A DNA stretch of 64,000 nucleotides from Hibiscus mutabilis (Eukaryota; Streptophyta; Magnoliopsida; Malvales; Malvaceae). The stretch is taken from positions 20,402,014 to 20,466,013 of the forward strand of contig CM033718.1 of assembly GCA_019671005.1 (NCBI GenBank), given 5' to 3'. Of this stretch, positions 34,785 to 47,410 are shown in pieces. Within the stretch, counting starts at the first letter, position 1; each line of letters begins with the position of its first letter. Position numbers and translations under genes: made by a program. Below the pieces are notes generated by a model. The model was not told where the DNA came from and did no database searches. It was given only the letters and a program-made list of their open reading frames with translations.

Positions 34785-37700
34785 TATAACCCCCTTGACC
34801 CGGTCTAAATGTAAGACCGAATCGATTGAGCTACATTGGGTTTGCCAAAATAAAACCGTAAAGATTTAAGTCGAATTGTATCTATTTTTCCCATTTATCA
34901 TATCTATATGAAACTTTATAACCTATGGTGTGCATACTGGTGACGGGTGAATTATCAACACAATCGGGCATCGAATCAATATCCAATTGCTCGCAATTGC
35001 AATTTAGGGACCAAATTACAATTCTAGAAAATTATAGGAACTTATCCCATTTTAAAGTTACCAATACTTAATTAGTCAAGTTACATTCTTGCTGGTAAAA
35101 TTTCAGCTCAAAACGATGATCCAAACTCATGTAATTGCATACATAACAACCAGGGACCAAAACGAGAGAATATTAAAACATCAGACTTTACTTTAACTAA
35201 TTTAATTGCTGGTCGTATTGGTACACAGACAAACGTATCGGTACGGATATACATTTCCAAAAACTAAGATTTCAGTAACTCGAACCCGTACCGAAACACC
35301 CATTCGTGTACCGAAACGCCTAGCTCATATACTAATATCCATATCGAAACAGTTTCTCGAGTACCAAAACAGACCTTCGAAAAACACTTACTTGTTTCAG
35401 TACAGGGTCAGGTGTACCAAAACGCCTAGATCCAAAATGTCCCAATTAGCTGGGATTTCACATTTTCATGGATTCAAACATAAGCCAAATATGCTCTAAA
35501 AATAAACTCAATTATTCTACGGATCAAGCCATATCATATCATCATAGAAACCTAATCAAGACGTAGCATCATGCTTCAAAAGGGAGTCTAGAGGCATGCA
35601 TCCTAGAATCAAGCCATCCAATATCCAAAACATGAATCCAAATCAATAACAACCATAAAAGGACATTTACAAATCCACAACAGCAATATAAACTTGCTTA
35701 ATAGGGAGTTTAGCAAAAACCCTCCCAAAACACATTGAACCCCATTGTCTTTATTACTACAAGCCTAGTTTGAAACCATACATTTGAATAGCCGAAGTCC
35801 TTGGATTTCCTTCGCTCCCTCGCTCGCTACCTCCAACTCTATTTCTCTGCATTGATGGAGAAAGAGAGTTTAATCACAATAGGCTTAGTGAAATCATCAT
35901 TTTAATCATCTTATAAAACACATTGAAATCATTATTTCAATCATCTTATAAAACATCATGTCTTGAAAACCATGCACTTAACATTTCCAAAGACTAGTAT
36001 ATTAAACCATATGCTATATGTATCATGGATTAACAACAAATCCCATTTGCTAACCCTCAATTTAAGCCTTCTCATGCATAACAAACCATATGCAATGCTT
36101 AAAGAGTAAACATGTATAAACCAACATTATACATCAATGTCCATCAACATGATACATTAACAATTATATTGGCTTTCAAGTGATCATAAACCAAGTTCCG
36201 CTTTCCAAAATATTACATCGATACACGAATTCAACAAGTGTCCTCTCAATACCTCATACAACCTCAACATGAATTATGGTACAATCACAACTGGTATAAT
36301 CACAACCCAAATCGCCAATTAAGTGTATAGTCTACTAACGAGAGTTTTCGGTACCATATAACCTCCCAACCATTAGGGTACTCGTGGTGGAGTTTTTGAT
36401 ACCTTATAACCCCTCAACACCCAAGGTGACATTTTATAGTGCACTATCAATCTTATGGCCGGCCAACTATATCCTATAACATTTTAAAGCGCATCACTTG
36501 CCAACATAATTCATTATCAACCATGTACCTTATTGTTTTTATATGCATCAATTCAAAACTATTTACAAAGTAAATAACCATGCTTTAAAACAAGAATTCT
36601 ACATACTTACACAGATTATTTACCAAATGCATCCATCATAATTAAATGATCAAAAAACAATATAAAGCATACTTGAAATCACGCTTAGACAGTAAGAACC
36701 ATGTCATTCAAAACAAGTGCGTAAAACTAATTTCATTAAAGCACTACCAAGGGAGAAATATCTTTATACTTACTTCTAAGTTTAAACTAGCATTTCACAC
36801 TAAATTTAAACTCCCAAAAATCACCTTTAAGCCATTTCAAAGCTGAAATCCACGTTCTCACTCACCGACAATGCAACGTCTCGATTCCCAATGCGAACCA
36901 CTCCTCCAAAGGTTCCGTAAGGGTACCACAAGCTTGAGGATCAATCAACCTTGATTTGGCCACACAAAAATAGGGGATTCAATGCATCAAAATGCATTCA
37001 CAAACCCAACAACAATAATTCACAACAACCTCTTCAAACTCTAGCTGAAACCTTCCAAAACTACCGAAATCAACATCAAACATCTTCCAAACTTAACCCA
37101 ACAAAAACCTATAGGTTTAATCCATCAATTATCTTCAATTAAAATCAAGAAACAACTTAACATCATCCTTACACTTCCAGTGTTCACTAAACACCCTTAA
37201 CTCGCCACAAACACAACACTAGCAACCTAAGAAATTAGAGATTCACCTAGTTTCTACATTCCAATGTTAAATCTATCTTATTAAAATTATAAAACATAAA
37301 AATCATGATTAAAATCAATCAAGAACTCAACAAAATAGATTCAATCCGAAAATCATATAATCTCATCAATTAAACATTGGTTAAACCAATTTTCCATAAT
37401 TAAATCATCAAAACTGATTAGAAAACATGTATAAAGGATCAATAACTTGGGCATTTCAGTAAAAAAAACCATACATTAGAGGAGAAGGATGAAGCTCACC
37501 TCTAATGTGGACTTTGCCCCTTAAGTGGATTTATTACATGTGAAAACAAGATTTAAACAATGGGGCTTTGATAAGAACCAATTAAGAACTCATTTGAAAC
37601 CAAAAGATTGATGAAATCAAGAAGTTACCTAATGATTTTGAAGAAGAAAGGAGTGTTTGACTGAAAAGAATTTGAGATAAAATCTTTTAGTGAAAAGCTA

Positions 37701-38124
37701 GTTAAGTAAATTTTGTTTAGGAACTAATTATAAAATTAATTCCCCAAATCTATTTATATTTTCCAAAACCTTTTTTAAAATAGCCAATTAAGGAGAAAAA
37801 TCTGATATTAGATTTTGGGCAAATAGCTCCTTAAAGATTCAAAGTTTTGACCCTTTTACAAAACGGTCACTAAAAATGGTTTTACATTCTTTACATTTTG
37901 GTCACTAACCAAAATGTCAACTTTCCAAATTTTATTTTCCAAAATTGACTTTATCAACAATATTCATATATTAAATAATGATTTTTATATATTTTCCCAA
38001 ATATTTTCTCACAAAAAATATTTAATCCAATTTTAATCCCGAATCCGACTCAAATCTCTAATCTCAGCCCATTTGACCGTCTAATTAGCCTAAAAACCAC
38101 TAGGCCCAAAACTGAGGTTTTACA
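34785..38124 (-). repeat. 5' LTR of the chromovirus
   Basis: Partner of 24267-27604. Its primer-proximal end reads TATAACCCCC on plus instead of TGTAACCCC, so the terminal TG has mutated. GTATCGGTAC / GTACCGAAAC motifs cluster at 35205-35430. Confidence 0.9.
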
Positions 38125-38129
38125 GCCGA

Positions 38130-38380
38130 ATTAACCTTTGACAACCTTTCCATAGCCATCAACTCGGTACCTCCCACCATTAAGGACCTCGAAACCCTCG
38201 ATGTTTGTAAAAAAAGGCATATCAAAGAGAGATAGAGGATCCTTAATTCTCTTCCCTTTGCAAGATCCTCACTCCTGATCACCATTAGTGGATCTCAGCT
38301 CGGGAAGAATATGGGTGAACCACTGTAAACCACCACCATTTCCATCTCATTGTCTGGTGACTGATATTTCAGGCATAAAA
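38130..38380 (+). other. Far side of the older Tat-like element
   Basis: The sequence resumes after the chromovirus target duplication. It includes 'GGTGAACCACTGTAAA', wording typical of the R/U5 end of plant LTRs, so the older element probably ends within the next few hundred bases. No gene is recognised. Confidence 0.35.
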
Positions 38381-39079
38381 ATTCATATTTTCAAAGTTTG
38401 CTAATTTAAAATAAATATAATAAAAGTCGACAATGATGCCTACGGTTATATATTGTTTATTGTTATGCTGATTGATCTTGTTTATTGTTATTTTGGTAAT
38501 TATGGGGAAATGGTTTCAAAAACATTTTTTCATTTTTAATATAATTATTAAATTATTTTTAATTAAAAATATGACCACTGAATGAATATGTAAATAACGA
38601 GATTTAAATATATAATTTTTTTGTATTATGATTAAATTGTTTGAATGTGAAAATTTGAAGGACTTAATACATTATTATACAAATTTTCTTAACTTTAATG
38701 TCACCCTTTTAAGAGTCGTTAACAACACAGTGACCAATTTGAAGCAAAACTGAAAATTTAACGCCCACGTTTATGCAATAGAAAGTTCGTTTACCAAATC
38801 GAATAATTTAATAAAATTTTGTGACCATTTGTGAATTTTACCCTAAATTTAAAGTTACTTTAAAAGAAAAATAATAAAGATGAAATTTTCATTTTATTTA
38901 AATATAAGAATAAAAACTTCTGATAAAAAAATGGAGATAATCTAATTTTCTAGCAAGTTTAGCAAAAATAATGCTCTTGGAAAAAAGAAGTAGAAAATGT
39001 GGTAGGTAGAGAATTATTTAGGGATTTATTGTGATTTTTAAAATACATAGGAGAGTCTTCGTGTGATCCTGACAAGATA
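38381..39079. other. Intergenic sequence with a MITE-like end
   Basis: 38690-38865 contains 'gtgaccatttgtgaattttaccc' type wording, an inverted relative of 20090-20150. Otherwise nothing recognisable. Confidence 0.4.
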
Positions 39080-40480
39080 GGAGAATTCGTCATTTAGTTG
39101 TTTCTTCAGCTCTTAAAGGGTGAGGTCATATCAATCAAGGGAAGCTAAAGTGCTACTATTCGTTCTAAAGTTCAGTCTAAGGTAGTGGCTCATTAGGAGT
39201 CAAATGTACATGTTCAAATTTACAAATGTTTAAACTCGGGAGGAGCAAGATGCTCTAGATATGATAGCGTGTGTCTTTGAATTATTTATTGATTTTGAAT
39301 TTTCATTAGTGGATCTCAAATTTATGTACTCGTTCATTTGCTCTCAACTTTTCCGAGAAAGAAGCCTACCCTTAAAACCAACTGAAACCGAGATCTTAGC
39401 CATAAATCCTTTAAAGGATAGTGTTTCGGTTATCCGTGTGTGCAAAAGGTATCCTTTGAGGTTTGAATTGGTTATTCGAACACCGTGTTTGGGTGGATTT
39501 TTAAGATAGATATTGATTTTGCATGGTTTAAATGGAATTCAAGTGTTGCTAATGGGAAAGAGACTGAATTATCTGATTATAGTGAATTCGACACTTAAGA
39601 CTCACAAAATATTGTAAGATATGTGAAAGTTTTTTCTAGCCTATGTGTTTGATACCTAGAAGTCTGATCCAAAGATTAAATATATCTCGATGGTTTGAGA
39701 GTTCTCAAATGTTTTCTATAAGGAATTATCAGGCTTATCTCTTAATAGAGAGAGAGAATTTGGGATTGAAGTACAACTCATGACTACATCGGTTTCAATT
39801 ACTTCTTATTAAATGACTCATATGGAATTGCAAGAGTAGAAGGCTCAACTACAAGAATTGTTAGATTGGGGCTTTATATGACCTAATATATCATCTTGGA
39901 GTGCTCTGATGTTATTTTTTAGAAAGAAAATAGCTTGATACGACTCTTCATTGATTATTAACATATCTATATTGTACTTCAACCACTTCCGAAGAAAAAA
40001 TTGTTTGTTAAACTTAGCAAATACGATTTCTAGTTATCATAAGTGTTATTCTTAGGCCATGTTGTGTGTTCGACAGTTATCCAAGTTGATCCTAAAAAGG
40101 TCCAAATAATTATTGATTAGAAGCCACCCAACAAAGTCAATGAGGTTTGGAATTTCTTAGGTTTGACCGGATATCACAGAAGATTTGTGAAAGAATTTTC
40201 AACAATCAACGCTCCTTTTACCGAATTACTTCATAAAGACAAACCATTTTATTCGATGAACAAGCAGTAGCAAAGTTTTGATCGGTTGAAGTTCGTTTTG
40301 ATGAACGTTGTAGTTCTAACTCAACTTTAGCCAGGCAAAGATCTAGGTTGTGTATTAATGCAAGAAGATAAACTTGTGTCAAATACTTCCCGATAACTTA
40401 AGAATACTAAATGAGCTATTTGACTCATGAACTAAAATTTGTAGTAGGCGAGTTTGCTTTGAAAATATTATTTGTATGAA
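39080..40480 (+). pseudogene. Ty3/gypsy chromovirus-type pol fossil
   Basis: Plus-strand pieces in order: protease end and linker (to about 39500), 'EREFGIEVQLM' and 'KAQLQELLDWGFI' (RT start, about 39745-39890). An internal loss of the RT catalytic part follows. After it come 'VKLSKYDF', 'FLGHVV', 'FLGLTGYHRRFVKEFS' (about 40000-40200) and 'LGCVLMQEDKLVS' (RNase H, about 40340-40390). Stops are frequent. The open frame 39261-39509 is part of this relic, not a gene. Confidence 0.75.
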
Positions 40481-41551
40481 AAAAGATGTATATAAATATT
40501 CAAAAGTATTGATGGTGGCACACAATGAAGAAAGTTGCTTTCAAATTTGTTTCCAAATGTATAATTTGTAACAATATGAGTTTTAGATTAGTGGTTTGAG
40601 GCTTGGGTTTGAGTTTTAGATAATTGAGTGTAGATTATTGAACTTGTTGGGTCATGAAGGTTTTGGGCTCCTTTGTGGATGGGGTATCTTTTTGGAAACT
40701 TTGCAATTTGAAGGCCCATGTTAACCATTTTACCCATCCAAAGTTGATCTATTTTTCTCATTCCGCGGGATTTGGGGAGATTTTAGCTAAAATTATTAAA
40801 TGGTCAGAAACCTTCATCCCTTTTTGTTCATATTCGTCTTCTTCTGATTTTTGTCTATCATTTTTTTTTATCTTTTTCATCCATTCATGTTTTTCAACCT
40901 TGAGTTTCAACAAAGATATCTGTCTAGCTAAACCCTTAAATCTAGCACCATATTTTTATTTTCAAGTTCATCTTCATCATTAAATTGTTCAAAAACTTTT
41001 AGGAAGAAGTGTTGTGAACAAGTGCGTTTTAGGAAGGTTTAAGAGTAAAAAGTTGAAGCTTTAGTTCTTATCATTTATTTGATATGTTGTGTTTAATTAC
41101 ATTTTTAATTTTTTATATCTTTGTTTTTATTCATTTTTGTTCTTGATTTAAGCTCCGAGTGAAGTTGGAGAATCCTTTAAAGAGAGAGGCGAACATAAAA
41201 CTTAGTGGTGTTTCATTCAACATTTTGAGCTAAGGTAATACATTACTTGGGTTATAGATGTTATATAAATCATGCGGATTGCTTGGCTAAAGGATAAATA
41301 AATGTATGAATTATGAGAACTCAACGAGCGGTTTTAGTGAAAAAGAAAATTATGTTTATTTTAAGAGATCCGGATTTGAGTAATTTTGTATGCAATGTGT
41401 GTACTTTATAAAAGGGTTAAGAAAAAGTTTCAACAAATACTACCTTATAATAACTTTAAGAATATTAAAATATTGTATGACATTGTGTGATATTTGATTC
41501 ATTCTCAAACGGTGATATTGTTTTTGATGTAGTAATTGGTTGTCTTATGTC
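40481..41551. other. Unassigned flank, possibly LTR of the gypsy fossil
   Basis: No domain is recognisable; the 109-codon frame at 40654-40983 is low-complexity Phe/Ser-rich and looks like chance. The sequence continues at 47855 beyond the copia insertion. Confidence 0.4.
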
Positions 41552-41556
41552 CATAT

Positions 41557-41995
41557 TGTTAGAACCAAAATATATTCAATACGAATATAAACCCTAGATC
41601 GATATGTATGTCAAATCATTAAGAATAAATACTAGATTTGCGGAAGCGTACCTGAATCCATTGATGGAGATTTTTCAGAGGGTTTGATCTTCCAAGATGA
41701 CAGATTACCTCCTAGCACACAACTCTCAGACGGGGAAAAGAGATATGCAAGTTAACCTATATCTCGGGGACCACTACCCTTTATATAAACTGAATTAAAA
41801 CAGTTTATTAATATTTACAACTCTGCCCCTAATTGAGTTATAAATCTAACTTATGGTATCTACACTTTTAATTCCATGACAATTTAGTACCTATAACACG
41901 TGTAACATAATTGGTCACTTAATTACGTGTTAAACTTTATAATAGCAACGTACATTATACATATGTGCCCACTATTATTGAATTTTAATCCAACA
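41557..41995 (-). repeat. 3' LTR of the young copia element
   Basis: TGTTAGAACC ... AATCCAACA as read on plus. The minus-strand TATA box TTATATAAAG covers about 41780-41789. Confidence 0.92.
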
Positions 41996-42405
41996 ATCTC
42001 CCACTTGAGCAACATATGTTACCTGACAAATGTACGACCTTATGAGCTCAAAAATTTGCTATCATGTAATAGGTATTCTATAACAATCTCGTCCATCAAT
42101 TATATCCATATAGGATCAAAGCGGTCATTGCCATATCAATCATGACTGGACCCATCAATGGTCACGTATACAAACATAATCAAATGACATAGATCAATCA
42201 TGGATGCGTAGCATGGAAATTACATGTAAATGTGAACCGAACATGCCTATTTCCAACTAGTCCTCTTTAAACATAAGTGAGGTCCTTATCCAAATAAGAA
42301 AAGAGTGAATTAACTGAATACTTTATTTCTGATCAGAAAATAACCAAATACATAAATGTCTAAAAATAAACATAAACATAAAGTGAACAAATAACAAACT
42401 CTCAC

Positions 42406-42935
42406 TCAAACAATAATATCCTTAAATGATGTAACACCCATATGAGCAGTGTGCTCATGAAAGACCTTGGGTGGTAAACCTTTTGTGAGCGGATCCGCTA
42501 TCATAGAGTTTGTCCCAATGTGTTCTATGGATATTTGTCCACTTTGCACTCTTTCTTTCACAACTAGGAACTTTATGTCAATGTGCTTTGACTTAGACGA
42601 GCTCCTATTGTTGTTGGAATACAACACTGCTGATTTATTGTCACAAAATAATTTAAGTGGTCTTTCTATATTCTCCAAAATACGCAGCCCAGTGACAAAA
42701 TTTCGCAGCCATATTCTATGATTAGATGCCTCGTAGCATGCTACAAACTGCTGCCATAGTGGAAGAAGCTACAAGTGTCTGTTTGGCACTTTTCCAGATA
42801 TAGCTCCACCAGCTAACAGATAAATATAGCCTGATGTAGATTTTCTGCTATCTTGGCACCCAAAGCAAAATCAGAATCCGTATACCCTACGACCTCCAAA
42901 TGATCGATTTCTGTATGTGAGCATATAATCTTTTG
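42406..42935 (-). pseudogene. Copia RNase H (young element)
   Basis: The open part 42678-42406 reads 'LKLFCDNKSAVLYSNNN', 'SKHIDIKFLVVKERVQ' and 'MIADPLTKGLPPKVFHEH', the C-terminal copia RNase H. The first half (42680-42935) is in other frames, so the link to RT is broken. Confidence 0.8.
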
Positions 42936-42940
42936 TTCTC

Positions 42941-44185
42941 TCAAGATACCTCATAACCCTCTTGGTCGCTTTCCAATGGTCCATACCAGGTTGCTTGAGT
43001 ATCGCCTAACATCCCAACAATGTACGCAATATCCGGACGCGTACATACCTGAGCATACATTAGACTCCCAATAGCTGATGTATAAGGAATCTTATGCATT
43101 TCTTGAATTTCAAGATTACTTTTAGGGCATTGAGCAAGACAAAACTTGTCTCCTTTAGTGGCAGGGGTGTCTATTGGTTTACTATTTTGCATGCCAAACC
43201 TTTTAAGTACTTTATCGATATAGTTCTTTTGTGACAATCCAAGAATACCCCGAGATCGATCTTGATGTATCTGAATTCCTAAAACAAAAGAAGCGTCCCC
43301 AAGATCTTTCATTTCAAAATGCTTAGATAGAAATCTTTTGGTTTCGTGCAGTAAGCCTATATCATTTGTGGCAAGCAAAATGTCATCGACATATAAAACC
43401 AAAAATATGTACTTACTCCCATTAAACTTGTGATACACACAATCATCAACAATATTCATCTCAAAACCGAACGAGACAATTACTTGATGAAATTTGTGAT
43501 ACCATTGACGAGAAGCTTGTTTGAGTCCATAGATGGATTTTGTTAATTTGCAAACTATATTCTTTGGGTCTCCCGACTCAAAGTTTTCTGGTTGCACCAT
43601 ATAAATTGTTTCTTCAATTTCTCCATTGAGAAACGCAGTCTTAACATCCATCTGATTTAACTCAAGATCAAAATGAGCTACAAGTGCCATGATTGTCCTA
43701 AATGAGTCTTTCGATGAAACTGGTGAGAAAGTCTCTGAAAAGTCAATGCCTTCTTTTTTAGTATAACCTTTAGCTACAAGACGTGCTTTATACCTCTCCA
43801 CATTACCATTTGCATCCCTCTTGGTTTTAAAAATCCATTTACAACCAATTGGTTTTGCACCTTCAGGTAATGGGACAAGTTTCCAAACTTTATTGTCTTG
43901 CATGGATTTATACTCTTCTTGCATGTCATCAATCCACTTTTGAGAGTTAATACTTTGCATGGCCTGATGAAAGTTGATCGGATCATCTTCCATCATTCCA
44001 TTATCATCCTCATTTTCTTGGAGAAATACAATATAATCATCCGAATAGCATTTCTCCTTTCTCTCGTGGATCTCCTTAATGACACTTGTTCTTGAGGTTG
44101 CTGAGTTTGCTCTTTCGGGAACAATTACCTCATCCCGAATAAGAGGGAGCTGTTCGACATTGTCTTGTTGAGGTTCTGGATTCAC
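42941..44185 (-). pseudogene. Copia reverse transcriptase, long open segment
   Basis: 414 codons open. Residues about 85-330 are the copia RT: 'VWKLVPLPEGAKPIGCKWIF', 'RYKARLVAKGYTKKEGIDF', 'VKTAFLNGEIEETIYM', 'YGLKQASRQWYHKF', the intact active site 'LYVDDILLA' and 'FEMKDLGDASFVLGI'. It ends in the linker ('TRPDIA'), where the frame shifts ('LGDTQATW'). The ATG is probably not the real start, since this is an inner part of a polyprotein. It is the best-preserved TE coding stretch in the window. Confidence 0.85.
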
Positions 44186-44279
44186 TTCTTGATTGATGAT
44201 CGGTATAGAAACTTGAACATCATCAAAGTGATAGTAGGAACCGAGTTAAAACTCAATTCCTCCTCAAAGACAATGTCTC

Positions 44280-45290
44280 TTACCTTATTTCTCCCTCCAA
44301 ACTCAACATCCTCAAAAATATTGCAATTCTCGTCTCAAAAATATTCTTAATTATGGGATCATAAAATTTATAGCCCCTAGATCGCTCGTAATAACCAATA
44401 AAGTAGTCGCCACTTGTTTTGGAGTCCAATTTCTTTTCAAGTGGCCTATAAGGCCTTGCCTCATTGGACATCCCCAAATGTGAAAATGCTTTAGAGTGGG
44501 CTTTCTACCCACCCAAAGCTCATAAGGTGTCTTTTTCACCTGCTTTAGTGGGAACTCTATTCAAAATGTACGCTGTTGTTGTCTTTAATGCTTCTCCCAG
44601 AGTGACTCGGGTAAGGTAGAATGAGCAATCATACTTCTTATATCTTTAAGAGTCCTATTACGTCTCTCAAAGAACACCATTCATACTAGGTGATCCCGGC
44701 ATGGTGTGTCTTTGTGGGGCAATACCACATTCCTCTAGGAACTTTGCAAATGGTCCTGAACGTTGTTCACCCGATCCATCATATCTACCGTAGTACTCAC
44801 CACCACGATCGATCGAACCTTTTTAATCCTTTTGTTGAGTTGATTCTCAACTTCAGCTTTATAGGATTTGAACACGCCCAAAGATCGAGATTTTTCATGA
44901 ATGAGATATAGGTACCCATAACGTGAGTAATCGTCTATGAATGTTATGAAATATTGTTGACCATTCCAAGATGCCGTAGGGAATGGCCCACAAATATCGT
45001 ATGAATTAATTCTAAGACGTCAGAGAACGATTGGCACCTAATCTCTTAGTTTTGGTCCGCTTTCCTTGATACAATCAACACAAACATTAAAGTCTGTGAA
45101 GTCAAGGGACTCTAAAATACCATTAGACACAAGACGCTAAATCCTACACTTTGATATATGACCTAAGCGTTTATGCCATAATGATGCTGAATTTTCTTTA
45201 TTTAATTTTCGCTAGTACCACGTGATTCCACATGCAAGGTTTCATTATAGGATGCAATTGTATCTAACAAATAAATGTTGTCATAAGCAT
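44280..45290 (-). pseudogene. Copia integrase (young element)
   Basis: Fragments in several frames: 'LWHKRLGHISK' (zinc-site His), 'FIDDYSRYGYLYLIHEKS' (first catalytic Asp region), 'GGEYYGRYDGSGEQ' (second Asp region mutated or frame-shifted), 'KFLEECGIAPQRHTMPGSPSMNGV' (around the Glu). Then comes 'PYELWVGRKPTLKHFHIWGCP' near 44520. At least three indels separate these blocks. Confidence 0.8.
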
Positions 45291-45625
45291 TTAAATAACC
45301 AGCCCAACAATACTTGAATTTAAAGACAAAGTAAACTGATTGTTTCCAAATGAACAATAATAACCAAATTTGTCCAACAAAGAAATCGAAACTAAATTCC
45401 GCCTAAAAGACGGAACAACAAAAGTGTCTTTCAAATCCAAATAAAAATCAGTTCCTAATAACAACCTAAAATGCCCAATTGCTTCCACTTCCACCGATTT
45501 TCCATCGCCCACAAAGATGTTTCTTTCACCATCACTTGGCTTTTGGTAGCTCAGGCAACCTCGCATAGAAACACTTATGTGAGTAGTAGCACGTAATCTA
45601 ACCACCAAGTGTTTCTAGGTATCAA
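45291..45625 (-). pseudogene. Copia protease and pre-integrase region (young element)
   Basis: 45608-45291 is open and contains 'ATTHISVSMRGCLSYQKPSD', 'VEAIGHFRLLL' and 'RRNLVSISLLDKFGY'. The catalytic Asp-Ser-Gly just before 'ATTHIS' is destroyed by a one-base loss that also shifts the frame. Confidence 0.8.
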
Positions 45626-45639
45626 GCTAAATTAACCTA

Positions 45640-46460
45640 GAATGAACAGACCAAAGTAAGATTCATACCTTTCTTTGCACGCCATGCGTGATATTTGGTA
45701 CAATCTTTCTTCATGTGTCCAGCTTGTCACAAAAGAAACAATTATTTGGAACATTCTCTTGTTTCTTTTGAGTGGACCCTTAGTGCCTTCATTCGATATT
45801 TCCTTTTCTTGCCCTTGTCTTTAGAGGCACTAGACAAATGAGCACTTTCAGTTTTCTCACGCTTCAACCTTTCTTCCTCTTGAACACAATGAGAAATGAG
45901 CTCATTTAGAGTCCACTTCTCCCTTTGACAGCTTATAACTAATTTTAAATTGGTTAAACTGCAAGGCAGAAGCGATACTAAAACCATAAGGACGAGTAAA
46001 TCATCAGAAAACTCGATCTTAAGTGCCTTAAGTTTTGAAGCAATATGAGACATTTCCATAATGTACTCCCTTATATTTCCTTGACCCTTGTACTTCATGG
46101 ACATCAAAGAGTTGTAGTGATGTCATCTCAACCTTATCGTTTTTAACAAAACGTTGCTCAATATTGTCAAGGAAATCCTTAGCCTGAATAATTTCTTTGA
46201 TTCTCGCACCCTAAAGGTTTTCGAATGCTGTGTGTTTCATGATCATCGACTCATGCGATTAGAACGTTCCCACCTCTCAAAATCCTTTTTGCATCGGGGT
46301 GCTTACCGCAGTGAGAGGTGCAGGTTGTTCTTCCCTTAACGCAAGGTCTATGTCCATACAGCCAAGCACTATCAATAAGTGCCTTTTCCATTCCTTGAAA
46401 TTCGTCCCATTAAGCATGGGTATTGAATTGACATTAGCAGATATTGTGGCAGCAGAAGAA
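45640..46460 (-). pseudogene. Copia gag (young element)
   Basis: Starts near 'NGTNFKEWKRHLLIVLGCMD' (about 46420). The open piece 46107-45742 covers the UBN2-type gag C-terminus with 'REYIMEMSHIASKLKAL' and 'HCVQEEERLKREK', then a basic KGKKRK segment. The CCHC zinc knuckle (about 45690-45740) is interrupted by a one-base deletion after its second Cys. In-frame stops also lie at 46190-46290. Confidence 0.8.
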
Positions 46461-47410
46461 CTAGCTGAATATAGAACAAAAGAATAATAAATAAATAAAT
46501 ATGCTCACACCAATAATTCATAAGTAAACAAATAAATTCAAAATAATGACTAATTCCCCTCAAGATACCAAACACAACATTAATATCAAGTCTTTGGACA
46601 AGAATATTAATCAGTAAAGCGGTACTCGTTGTAGCAATCAAACATTGACAATAAACTATGTTGAACAACAGTTAATCTTTTGACTAACATATTGCACACA
46701 TAAATTACCTTATAATTGTCACACATTTATCACCACAGGTGTTATTTGAAATTCGGCCAAATATTAATTTTCCTTTGGGCCAATTAATAAACGCATGAAT
46801 TACAAAACACAAACATCTTGATATTTTAAATAAGTTAATCTACGTAGAAGCGGTCACTTTGGTGACATTGTGTTTCAATTAACCCACTAAAATATTAGAC
46901 ATAGCCAAAGCATGAATTTATATGTTTCTAATATTTATCTTAATACCTAATGATCAAAACTATTTTTTTTTTGATCCAACCGACTTAAATATATATTGTA
47001 AATCAAATATATATCATAACAGTAAACTAAATATGGCATCATTCAAGAAGAAAAGGCAATAAAAATATTAAGTGCAGATTCATATTCTAAAAAATAGTTT
47101 ACTGCTATTGAATCCCATAACTAAAACATAATATACCAACATTCAGAATTCCAGAACGTATGATAACCAAACCCTAATTAATGGAGACTAAAAAAAATAG
47201 ATTCTGAATGAGAAAACAATTTTCAATTGTCGATTAACAGCAACAAACTAAAAACCTAATTTACAATTCACCAAACAATCATGTGATTGTAAATTCCCAT
47301 TATTAACGCTAAAAACGTTAACGCACAATAGAAAAAGAATTTTTGAAATATCAAACCCTGAATTCATAATCGATTTTTAATGATTTAACATAACCTGGCT
47401 CGATGCCACT
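46461..47410 (-). other. 5' leader of the young copia element
   Basis: About 0.9 kb of AT-rich non-coding leader ending at the PBS (47392-47408). The hydrophobic frame at 46372-46668 is not supported as a gene. Confidence 0.6.

Larger units (their letters stand above)
24267..38124 (-). mobile_element. Ty3/gypsy chromovirus (Tekay/Del-like), full length but decayed
   Basis: 13.86 kb with LTRs of 3338 bp (24267-27604) and 3340 bp (34785-38124). The flanks ACCGA (24262-24266) and GCCGA (38125-38129) are a 5-bp duplication with one mismatch. On the minus strand the PBS at 34761-34779 reads TGGTATCAGAGCCAGGTTT (initiator Met-tRNA), and a purine-rich tract at 27605-27620 precedes the 3' LTR. Domain order is gag, protease, RT, RNase H, integrase, chromodomain. 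In a sampled 180-bp stretch the LTRs differ at roughly one base in ten, so it is old. It carries a nested element at 30089-32598. Confidence 0.9.

Noticed and set aside
35206..35499. 97-codon ORF in the chromovirus LTR
   Set aside because: Its repetitive Arg/Thr-rich product is a translation of the motif cluster, and the other LTR copy is not open in the same way.
40654..40983. 109-codon ORF as a host gene
   Set aside because: Low-complexity Phe/Ser-rich product with no domain or splice context, in TE flank sequence.
46372..46668. Hydrophobic minus-strand ORF in the young copia leader
   Set aside because: It overlaps the gag start in another frame and is a translation of AT-rich leader.
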